From OCS116 cluster bacterium (lineage in GTDB: Bacteria; Pseudomonadota; Alphaproteobacteria; Rhizobiales; OSC116), in contig NVUS02000296.1 of the NCBI GenBank assembly GCA_002402005.2, forward strand, positions 1-6,131: a DNA stretch of 6,131 bases, given 5' to 3'. The notes below the pieces were generated by a model. That model ran no database searches. It was not told the DNA's origin and worked only from the letters and a program-made list of their open reading frames with translations. Shown here in pieces: positions 1 through 6,131 of the stretch. Positions within the stretch are counted from its first letter, which is position 1. Each line of letters opens with the position of its first letter. A program made the translations under genes and the position numbers.

Positions 1-157
1 TATCGGCAAAACCACCACCGGTTACATTCTCAACATTGCGAATGTCATCACCCGCCGCATCGCCAGATACAGTCGCACTGGTCGCACCGTCCAAAGCCAC
101 ATTCACTGCGCCAGTGGCAGCGCTATAATCAACCGTATCAACACCATCGCCGCCGTT
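1..157 (-). repeat. Module 23, partial at window edge; C-side copy of the 351-bp-period repeat
   Basis: From 139 downward the frame reads DTVDYSAATGAVNVAL, SGDAAGD, RNVENVTGGGFAD and is then cut by the edge before the closing TLTG. It is a near copy of module 22. Whether the following RTX run is also duplicated, making a true tandem array with more copies, cannot be seen. The protein continues toward its C-terminus past position 1. Confidence 0.87.
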
Positions 158-3100
158 CAAACCATCAGCGCCAGCACCACCGATCAACGTATCATTGCCC
201 GCACCGCCGTTAAGAATATCATCTCCAACACCACCAGTTAATGTATCATCACCCGCCCCGCCAGATAAGTTATCAGCACCAGCACCGCCGGTTATATTGT
301 CATTACCACCATTGCCGACAAGCGCATTGTCAGCCGCATCGCCGGTTAATGTATCGGCAAATCCACCGCCGGTTACATTCTCAACATTGCGAATGTCATC
401 ACCCGCCGCGTCGCCAGATACCGTGGCGCTGGTTGCACCGTTCAAGGCCACATTCACTCCACCGCTGGCAGCACTATAATCAACAGTGTCAACCCCGTCG
501 CCACCGTCAGAATAATCATTACCCGCGCTTTGCACCAATATATCATCACCCAAACCACCAATCAGCTGGTCATCGCCCGCGCCACCAAATAATGTATCAT
601 TACCATCACCACCAATAATGGTATTAACACCGGCCGAACCAGTTAAATTGTCAGCACCGTCACCACCAGTTAAATTTTCAAACTCGGCAATATTATCACC
701 CGCTGCATCACCGCCAGAGGCATTATTACTGCCAATATTCACATTCACCGCCGCAGTCGAATTTTCATAGCTAAGCGTATCAACATCCGCACCACCACGC
801 AGATAATCAGCACCAGCGCCGCCCTCAATCATATCATCGCCAGCCCCACCATATAGATTATTGGCACTGGCATCACCAACCAAGCTGTCATTCTCGGCAC
901 TGCCGACAATAACCTCAAAACCGCTCACCACATCGCCCGCAGCATCGCCACCAGTGTAGCTATTGGTCGCCAAATTCACATTCACCCCAGCGGATGAACC
1001 AGAATAACTCAATGTATCCGTGCCCGCACCACCAGATAAGTTATCAGCCCCCGCGCCACCAATAATCACATCATTGCCGCCATTGCCAGCAATCGTATTG
1101 TTTGCGCCATCACCAGTTAAATTGTCAGCATTCGAACCACCATAAAGCCATTCAATACCGGTAATATTGGCATCATTTAAATCAACATTCAAAGCTGATG
1201 CAAAACCACTAAAATCATAAAGATCTTGATCGCCACCACCACCATCAATCACGGCCGCATCCAACTGGCCGATAATTTTATCATTTCCTATACCACCATA
1301 TAATTTGTCCGCGCCGCCGCCGCCAGAGATTGTATCGTTACCATCACCACCAATAATCGTGTTCACACTGGCTGAGCCAGTTAAATTATCAGCACCGTCA
1401 CCGCCAGTTAAATTTTCAAACTCGGCAATATTATCACCCGCTGCATCACCGCCAAATGCACTATTGCTGCCAATATTCACATTCACCGCCACAGTGGAGT
1501 TTTCGTAGCTAAGCGTATCAACACCCGCACCACCACGCAGATAATCCGCACCAGCACCGCCTTCAATAATGTCATCGCCAGCACCACCGTTCAAATTATT
1601 CGCACCACCATCACCCGTAAGGTTGTCATTTTCAGCACTACCAACAATAATCTCAAAGCCACTCACCACGTCTCCAGCAGCATCACCACCACCGTAACTA
1701 TTTGTGCCTAAATTCACATTCACCCCAGCAGATGAACCGAAATAACTCAATGTATCCGTGCCCGCGCCGCCCGACAATTGGTCAGCTCCTGCACCGCCAA
1801 TAATCACATCATTGCCACCATTGCCAGCAATCGTATTGTTCGCGCCATCACCGGTTAAATTATCAGCATTCAAACCACCATAAAGCCATTCAATGCCCGT
1901 AATGTTGGCACTGCTTAAGTCAACATTCAAAGCCGAAGTGAAATCACTAAAATCATATAAATCTTGGCTGCCACTGCCACCGTCAATCACTACCGCATCC
2001 AGCTGACCGATAATTCTATCATCGCCCGCACCGCCATATAATTTATCAGCACCGCCACCGCCAGCAATCACATCATTGCCACCGCCACCAGAAATTACAT
2101 TGGCAGCCGCATCACCGGTTAAATTGTCAGCATTGCCACCACCCGTCACATTCTCAATCGAGTTGAATATATCATCGGCGGCCGAGCCAGTATTGTTACC
2201 ACTATTGCCCAAATCAACCGTCACACTGGCTGCACCACTATAATCAGCGGTATCCGACCCATCACCACCATTCAACGTATCAGCACCCCCGCCGCCACGC
2301 AAAATATCATCACCATCATTGCCGTTCAGCACATTCGCAGCGCCATCGCCAACCAAAATATCGTCGCCATAGCCAGAATCAATATTTTCAATGCCCGATA
2401 ATATGTCACCCGCCGCGCTATTGCCAATACCCGCAGTGCCATCCAAATAAACCGTTATGCCCGAATTCTCATCAACATATGATGCCGTATCCGTACCACC
2501 AGCACCATTCATAGTGTCAGCGCCGTCACCGCCTGTCATCACGTTATTACCGCCACTACCGGTTAGATTGTCATCACCACTACCGCCAATTAAATTCTCA
2601 AACCCACTAATCACATCACCTGCCGCATCACCGCCAGAGGCCGCATTGCCACCAATGTCAACCGAAACACCGGCTGTGTCAGAAGCATAGCTCAATGTAT
2701 CAATACCCGTGCCGCCCGATAGATTATCAGCCCCCACACCGCCGGCAATAAAATCATCACCAGTATTGCCAACAAGCTCATTATCTTCTGCATCACCAAT
2801 CAGTCGGTCATCGCCACTACCGCCAATGACATTCTCAACATTGGTCACAATATCACCAGCCGCATCGCCGCCTGAAATGGTCGCCGCACCCGCACCATGC
2901 AAAGTCACATCAATCGCGGTTGAGCCGGCATAATCAGCCGTATCACTACCCGCGCCGCCATTAATGGTGTCAGCACCACCACCGCCGGTAATAAAATCAT
3001 CGCCAGCACCAGCAATCAACACATTGGCAACACCATTACCAATCAGTACATCCGCACCACTGCCCGAGGTTACATTCTCGATCGACGACAAAGTATCACC

Positions 3101-6100
3101 ATTGGCTTCGCTGATACCACCAACATTATCGGCCGCAGTCTGCGCCGCTAAATTCACTTTCACCCCGACAGTATCGGCACTATACACCACTGTATCATTA
3201 CCGCCATTGCCAGCTAAGCTATCTGCACCTAACCCACCTTGCAGCATATCATCACCACCACCACCAAGTAGCGAGTCATCACCCGCACCGGCACTAATCG
3301 TATCATCACCGCTACCCGCATTCAGGTAATCAGCACCCGCACCACCAATAATATTGTCAGCACCATCATAGCCATAAATGCGAGTGCCCGTGTCGACACC
3401 GGTTAAATCGTCATCATGGTCAGAGCCATAAATATTCTCAAAATTAGCCAGGCTGTCACCATCAGCGCTGCCGCCCGATGCAGTCTGTATTGCTGTTTCC
3501 AAATGCACCGTCACACCACTGGCCGAATAGCGATAATCAACATAGTCATTGCCAGCGCCACCATCGAGTGTATCCGCACCATTATAACCTCGAATTCGGT
3601 CATTCCCCGCACCACCATCAATCACATTGACAGCATTGTCACCCAATAATGTATCGTTAAAACCAGAGCCGGTTAAATTCTCAAAATTACTAAATATATC
3701 ACCCGCCGCATCGCCACCAAACGCATTGCCATTGATCAAATAAGCCCCGACGCCGCTTAGCGAGGTTGAATAACTTAGCGTATCAACACCCGCGCCGCCA
3801 TTCAGCGTATCACCGCCCGCACCGCCTTCAACAATGTCATCGCCAATGCCGGCATTGATATTGTTGGCCAATGCATTGCCCAAAATATCATCATCAAAAT
3901 CCGAGCCGATTAAATTTTCAATATTGTTAATCACATCGCCTTGCGCATGGCCGCCAATACCTACAGATGCATTCACCAAAGACAAAGTAATGCCAGCATC
4001 AGACCCGCTATAATCAAGCGTATCTACTTCACTGCCGCCATCCAGATTGTCCGCACCAACCCCGCCAATCAGTATATCCGCACCCGAGCCGCCAGCTAAG
4101 GTGTCGTCACCAATGCCACCGTCCAAATTATCTGCACCATTATTACCCGCCAAATTATCATTACCTTCATTGCCAACAAGCGTATCATCACCATCACCAC
4201 CCGCCAAAATATCAATAGATGAACCACCATTAAGTATGTCATGACCATCTTTGCCGCGTAGGGTCGAACCGGTATTACTAGCGGTTAAAATATCATCATA
4301 TTTAGAGCCCTGTATTTCTTCAATATTAGTTAAAACATCACCTGCAGCATCACCACCTGTATTCACTCCAGTTTGCATATTAACCGTCACTCCAACTCCC
4401 GAGCGCCAGTATTGTACAATGTCATAACCATCGCCACCATCGACAGTGTCAGCCCCCAAACCAGTGCGGATATAATCATTACCCAAACCACCAGTGATGA
4501 CATTCACTCCCGCATCACCATAAAGATAATCGTTAAAGTTCGAGCCAGTCACATTTTCAATGTCATATAATAAATCACCACTGGCATGACCGCCAGATTG
4601 TAGATTGTTCAACAAATCCACAGTCACTGCGGCGTTGGACGCACTATAATCCACAGTGTCAATGCCACCATCACCATAAAGCCTGTCAGAACTACCAAGC
4701 CCACCAACCAGCACATCATTGCCCAAGCCGCCATATAATGTATTGCTACCGGTCGTACCGGTAATCACATCATCATGGTCAGAGCCAATCACCACTTCAA
4801 AACCTGACAATACATCACCTTGCGCATGGCCGCCTAGGCCTGTACCGGCCAATAAATCAACCGTCACACCGGCATCAGAACCGGTATAACTCACCGTGTC
4901 CCAGCCGCTATCACCGCTCAGCACATCTGCCCCCGCACCGCCCCAAAGCACATCGCCATTGGCACCACCAATCAGCGTATCATCTCCAACATTACCAAAC
5001 AATTGGTCAGTGCCTTGCCCACCATCAATATAGGTAGCGCTCACACCAGCACGGATAATGTCTCCGCTGCCTAAATCACTACCAATAATTCTTTCAATAT
5101 TCAGTAAGCTATCACCTTCAGCAGAACCGCCACTATGTGTATTGGTTGCCAAATTTACATTTATCACTGCTGATGAATTGGCATAACTCACCGTGTCAAC
5201 ACCATCACCACCGTCAATAACATTGGCCTCGATGCTGGCTTTAATGGTGTCGTCAAAATCACTACCAATCAGGTTTTCAATGTCAATCAAAACATCACCT
5301 TCAGCATCACCACCAGTGGCAACTGCGCTAGAATTGCCTAAATCCACCTGCACCGCCGCGGCCGATGCACTATAATCCACTTGGTCAATGCCAGCACCGC
5401 CATTATTCTGATCAGCACCTGCGCCGCCGACCAAATTGTCATTGTCATCACCACCATACAGAATATCATCACCTGCACCGCCGTCCAGCAAGTCATCACC
5501 GCCAGCACCCGACACTTTATCATTGCCAGCCATACCGTTAATTGTATCATTACCGCCACCGCCGAAAAGTTCATTATTCCCGGCATTACCTGTCAATATG
5601 TCGGCATAATTTGAACCCTCTATATGTTCAATATTGTCTAAATCATCACCCTCAGCATATCCGCCACTATAGGTATCTGTGTTAAGGTTGATATTCACCG
5701 CCGCGTTCGAGTCAGAATAGATCGCCGTATCAGATCCGCTACCGCCATCTATCATGTCGCCGCCTGCACCGCCTTGCAAAATATCAGTGCCCGAGCCACC
5801 CTCAAGCACATCATCACCGGCTTGGCCGTAAAGTTTATCTCGGCCTGCCCCGCCAATTAATATATTGTCACTTCCACTGCCCTTAATGGTATCGTTGTTG
5901 GAGCTACCGGTTATATTTTCAATGCTGTTATATCTGTCGCCAGCGGCATGACCAAAAACCCCCTTATTGGTGGATAAATTCACGTTCACCGCACTCGAAC
6001 TTGAATAATCAACTGTATCATTGCCCAGACCACCGATATATCTATCAGCGCCTCCATCGCTATGAAAAACATCATCACCATTTAAACCAGAGAGTATATT

Positions 6101-6131
6101 GCCACTTCCATTGCCAAATATCTCATCGTCA
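1..6131 (-). CDS. Internal fragment of a giant RTX calcium-binding repeat protein (no start or stop in window)
   Basis: One frame stays open across the whole window (codons at + positions 2-4 to 6128-6130, about 2,043 residues). I checked the register at about a dozen points (e.g. 2, 2360, 2729, 3365, 3710, 4184, 4529, 5456) and found no frameshift. The protein alternates GGxGxDxLx nonapeptides, the PF00353 haemolysin-type calcium-binding repeat, with 23 modules of about 48 residues shaped DTVDYSxSxAxVxVxL / GGDAAGD / IENLxGSxxNDxLxG. That module resembles the repeat-flanking part of serralysin C-terminal domains (M10 C-terminal type). In the family, the nonapeptide loops bind Ca2+ and fold outside the cell into a parallel beta-roll after type I secretion. 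The composition fits: acidic, few Lys, no Cys seen, five Trp seen. Adhesin, S-layer-like protein, toxin or enzyme tail are all possible, since the deciding N-terminal domains and C-terminal secretion signal lie outside. No promoter or ribosome binding site is expected or seen. Confidence 0.96.
140..340 (-). repeat. RTX nonapeptide run, 67 residues, between modules 22 and 23
   Basis: This is the most regular RTX run in the window. After the degenerate DAADNALVG come NGGNDNITGG, AGADNLSGG, AGDDTLTGG, VGDDILNGG, AGNDTLIGG and AGADGLNGG, leading to DGVDTVDYS of module 23. Nearly every unit keeps the Gly and Asp calcium ligands. Together with module 22 it makes up the 117-codon period of the second duplication. 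Confidence 0.9.
341..508 (-). repeat. Module 22 within the 351-bp-period direct repeat, N-side copy
   Basis: Module 22 is 490-341 (DTVDYSAASGGVNVAL, VSGDAAGD, RNVENVTGGGFADTLTG). The stretch from about 352 to 508 repeats at 1 to about 157 with an offset of 351 bases (117 codons, in frame). By eye 107 of 120 bases match between 352-471 and 1-120, with only two mismatches in the first 58. The RNVENVTGGGFAD ending and VSGDAAGD are specific to this pair. The 49-residue linker at 491-637 precedes it and includes the atypical ILVQSAGNDYSDGG. Confidence 0.88.
601..1338 (-). repeat. 738-bp tandem repeat, downstream (C-side) copy: modules 19-21
   Basis: This is the second copy of the 246-codon unit. 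It holds module 19 (1225-1112, the variant type), module 20 (1018-875: DTLSYSGSSAGVNVNL, GGDAAGD, FEVIVGSAENDSLVG) and module 21 (781-638: DTLSYENSTAAVNVNI, GGDAAGD, FENLTGGDGADNLTG). Rare words shared with the other copy, such as IIGQLDA, GIEWLYGG, AGNGGNDVIIGG and GADYLRGG, show it is a true segmental duplication rather than chance similarity of low-complexity repeats. Below about 600 the two copies diverge into unrelated RTX units. Confidence 0.9.
1112..1225 (-). repeat. Variant short module 19, duplicate of module 16
   Basis: The sequence is DLYDFSGFASALNVDL, NDANITGIEWLYGG, NADNLTG, exactly 738 bases from module 16 and the same length. The differences from module 16 sit at D/G, T/A and SS/ND positions; the hydrophobic and aromatic framework (Tyr, Phe, Phe, Trp, Tyr) is kept. 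This suggests the fold of the variant is under selection. Confidence 0.83.
1339..2076 (-). repeat. 738-bp tandem repeat, upstream (N-side) copy: modules 16-18
   Basis: This 246-codon unit recurs immediately at 601-1338 with a constant offset of 738 bases (e.g. 1381 vs 643, 1880 vs 1142), so it is in frame and shows no indel at these check points. In order it encodes GADKLYGG, IIGQLDAVVIDGG, the variant module 16 (1963-1850), module 17 (1756-1613: DTLSYFGSSAGVNVNL, GGDAAGD, FEIIVGSAENDNLTG) and module 18 (1519-1376: DTLSYENSTVAVNVNI, GGDAAGD, FENLTGGDGADNLTG). Linkers are 31 residues inside and 50 before module 16. Over 1381-1470 vs 643-732, 84 of 90 bases match; other parts look less similar by eye. 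The exact ends are uncertain by tens of bases because flanking RTX sequence is alike everywhere. Confidence 0.9.
1850..1963 (-). repeat. Variant short module 16 (DLYDFS / GIEWLYGG type)
   Basis: This 38-residue module starts DLYDFSDFTSALNVDL, continues SSANITGIEWLYGG and ends NADNLTG. The GGDAAGD loop found in nearly all other modules is absent, and the segment between strand and IE motif is about 10 residues shorter. The YDFSxF start is closer to the FDFSGF of serralysin C-terminal domains than to the usual VDYSxS. It is preceded by a non-RTX stretch, IIGQLDAVVIDGG. Trp next to the IE motif is unusual here. Confidence 0.83.
2114..3196 (-). repeat. Modules 11-15, 'GGSGDD' ending subfamily
   Basis: Module 11 is 3196-3038; at 53 residues it is the longest, with GGISEANGD in place of GGDAAGD. 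Module 12 is 2944-2795 (DTADYAGSTAIDVTL, GGDAAGD, VENVIGGSGDDRLIG). Module 13 is 2701-2558 (DTLSYASDTAGVSVDI, FENLIGGSGDDNLTG). Module 14 is 2491-2348 (DTASYVDENSGITVYL, IGNSAAGD, IENIDSGYGDDILVG). Module 15 is 2254-2114 (DTADYSGAASVTVDL, TGSAADD, IENVTGGGNADNLTG). From module 11 on, the ending shifts from GSxxND to GGxGxD, so the module end itself now looks like an RTX loop. Linkers are 31 residues, except 22 between modules 13 and 14. Confidence 0.85.
3197..3397 (-). repeat. RTX nonapeptide run, 67 residues, between modules 10 and 11
   Basis: Seven nonapeptides are readable: VDTGTRIYG (degenerate), YDGADNIIGG, AGADYLNAG, SGDDTISAG, AGDDSLLGG, GGDDMLQGG and LGADSLAGN, leading into NGGNDTVVYS of module 11. 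Length and register equal those of the runs at 5387-5587 and 140-340, so this is one of three linkers of exactly 67 residues. Confidence 0.88.
3398..4024 (-). repeat. Modules 8-10 separated by canonical 31-residue linkers
   Basis: Module 8 is 4024-3878 (DTLDYSGSDAGITL, GGHAQGD, IENLIGSDFDDDILG). It shares GGHAQGD with module 5 and IENLIGSDFDD with module 3. Module 9 is 3784-3641 (DTLSYSTSLSGVGAYL, GGDAAGD, FENLTGSGFNDTLLG). Module 10 is 3547-3398 (DYVDYRYSASGVTVHL, GGSADGD, FENIYGSDHDDDLTG), with a two-residue insertion and GSDHDD shared with module 5. Linkers have the form of one degenerate unit (AxNxINAG or AVNVIDG) followed by two GGxGxDxLx units. Confidence 0.86.
4025..4279 (-). repeat. 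Longest RTX run in the window, 85 residues
   Basis: Between modules 7 and 8 about nine nonapeptides follow each other: LRGKDGHDILNGG, IDILAGGDGDDTLVG, NEGNDNLAGNNGADNLDGG, IGDDTLAGGSGADILIGG and VGADNLDGG. The first units are degraded (SNTGSTLRG; a Lys inside the loop), while the later ones match consensus and should bind calcium. In known RTX structures a run of this length forms four to five complete 18-residue turns. Confidence 0.88.
4280..4900 (-). repeat. Modules 5-7 (GGHA type plus one odd module)
   Basis: Module 5 is 4900-4757 (DTVSYTGSDAGVTVDL, GGHAQGD, FEVVIGSDHDDVITG) and is preceded by a Trp. Module 6 is 4660-4517 (DTVDYSASNAAVTVDL, GGHASGD, IENVTGSNFNDYLYG). Module 7 is 4423-4280 (YDIVQYWRSGVGVTV, GGDAAGD, IEEIQGSKYDDILTA); Gln-Tyr-Trp-Arg replaces the usual DYSxS start and the closing Gly is lost. 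Linkers are 32 and 31 residues. All three modules are exactly 48 residues long. Confidence 0.86.
5045..5731 (-). repeat. Modules 2-4, AEGD subfamily, with RTX linkers of 67 and 13 residues
   Basis: Module 2 is 5731-5588 (DTAIYSDSNAAV, GGYAEGD, IEHIEGSNYADILTG). Module 3 is 5386-5237 (VDYSASAAAV, GGDAEGD, IENLIGSDFDDTIKA). Module 4 is 5197-5045 (DTVSYANSSAV, GGSAEGD, IERIIGSDLGSGDIIRAG). All three have AEGD where the C-terminal modules have AAGD, so they probably arose by local duplication. Only 13 residues (SIEANVIDGGDGV) separate modules 3 and 4, the shortest linker in the window. Module 4 carries an extra GSG near its end, and modules 3 and 4 lose the usual closing LxG. Confidence 0.85.
5387..5587 (-). 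repeat. RTX nonapeptide run, 67 residues, between modules 2 and 3
   Basis: About seven consecutive nonapeptides can be read, including GGGGNDTING, GAGGDDLLDGG, GAGDDILYGG and NDNLVGGAGADQNNGG. Each has the GxGxD loop that coordinates Ca2+ in RTX beta-rolls, followed by a hydrophobic strand position. One unit (NGMAGNDKVSG) has Met and Lys at normally small or polar sites. The run is module-free and in the same frame as its neighbours. Confidence 0.88.
5879..6131 (-). repeat. N-most visible RTX repeats and module 1 (divergent GHAAGD type)
   Basis: From 6131 to 6020 the frame reads degenerate RTX nonapeptides such as GNGSGNILSG and GGLGNDTVDY, with an unusual DDVFHSDGG segment. Module 1 spans 6019-5879. 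It begins DTVDYSSSSAVNVNL, has FGHAAGD where most modules have GGDAAGD, and ends SIENITGSSNNDTIKG. At 47 residues it is one shorter than the usual 48. The repeat array certainly continues upstream, because the edge cuts mid-repeat. Confidence 0.88.

Noticed and set aside
195..479. Ser/Pro-rich plus-strand ORFs (195-479, 1305-1508, 2457-2690, 2709-2933, 2964-3329, 4047-4244, 5193-5375)
   Set aside because: All lie in the same plus-strand register and are the antisense image of GGxGxD codons (ATC and ACC read one base out give Ser and Pro). Their repeat structure follows the minus-strand modules exactly; no independent start signal or recognisable family.
3398..3550. Possible frameshift where modules change appearance (also around 2350 and 4280)
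   Set aside because: Register checks on both sides (3365, 3545, 3710; 2348, 2489; 4184, 4283) all fall on the same frame, with sensible RTX protein throughout.
3416..3649. Plus-strand ORFs at 241-618, 3416-3649, 4373-4570 and 5381-5614
   Set aside because: 241-618 is a His-rich antisense shadow in another register. The others lie in the exact codon-opposite register of the RTX frame and mirror its codons (Ile, Thr and Ser opposite Asn, Gly and Asp). No domain, and the minus-strand frame is clearly the real one.
5338..5586. Minus-strand ORF of 82 codons
   Set aside because: It is one register off from the RTX frame (low coordinate 1 mod 3, not 2 mod 3) and lies wholly inside continuous RTX coding sequence; Met/Val-rich shadow.
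1..6131. CRISPR array or other non-coding direct repeats
   Set aside because: The short recurring words repeat in codon register, vary at synonymous and semi-conserved positions, and have no constant repeat with unique spacers.
1..6131. Internal promoters, ribosome binding sites, terminators or a second gene start
   Set aside because: No Met with a convincing upstream purine-rich site was found in the coding frame, and the repeats run unbroken. GC-rich inverted stretches are by-products of glycine codons.
1..6131. Insertion sequence or transposon boundaries
   Set aside because: No transposase-like frame and no terminal inverted repeats. The long direct repeats are intragenic, in frame, and are explained by segmental duplication of protein modules.

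Overview
The whole window is the inside of one giant minus-strand gene. Reading the reverse complement with codons at + positions 2-4, 5-7 and so on to 6128-6130 gives about 2,043 codons. I met no stop in that frame, and neither the gene's start nor its end is present. The product is an RTX (repeats-in-toxin, haemolysin-type calcium-binding) protein: acidic, rich in Gly, Asp and Asn, with few Lys and no Cys that I saw. Because the gene runs on the minus strand, high coordinates lie toward the N-terminus and low coordinates toward the C-terminus.

The protein alternates two elements. The first is runs of the calcium-binding nonapeptide GGxGxDxLx. The second is a roughly 48-residue module with the outline DTVDYSxSxAxVxVxL, then GGDAAGD, then a xIENLxGSxxNDxLxG ending. 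I count 23 modules: 22 complete and one cut by the low edge. The RTX linkers between modules are quantised. They are 13, 22, 31 (most common), about 49, 67 or 85 residues, and all but one fit 13 + 18k within one residue. Eighteen residues is two nonapeptides, one full turn of a parallel beta-roll.

Layout from N to C: 6131-5870 has a divergent module; 5740-5045 has three AEGD-type modules; 4900-3878 has GGHA-type modules, one odd module and the longest RTX run; 3784-2114 has seven more modules, changing from a 'GSxxND' to a 'GGSGDD' ending near 3200-3050. From about 2076 to 601 a 738-bp (246-codon) segment carrying three modules is tandemly duplicated. From about 508 to 1 a second segment recurs with a 351-bp (117-codon) period, and one copy is cut by the window edge.

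The source is most likely a Gram-negative bacterium that exports large RTX proteins by type I secretion. The mixed, near-balanced base composition does not let me name a lineage; a marine or soil proteobacterium is a guess. I see no catalytic domain, RNA gene, mobile element, CRISPR array, promoter or terminator, and no stretch over 300 bases is non-coding. Function (surface adhesin, S-layer-like protein, secreted enzyme or toxin) would be decided by domains outside this window.
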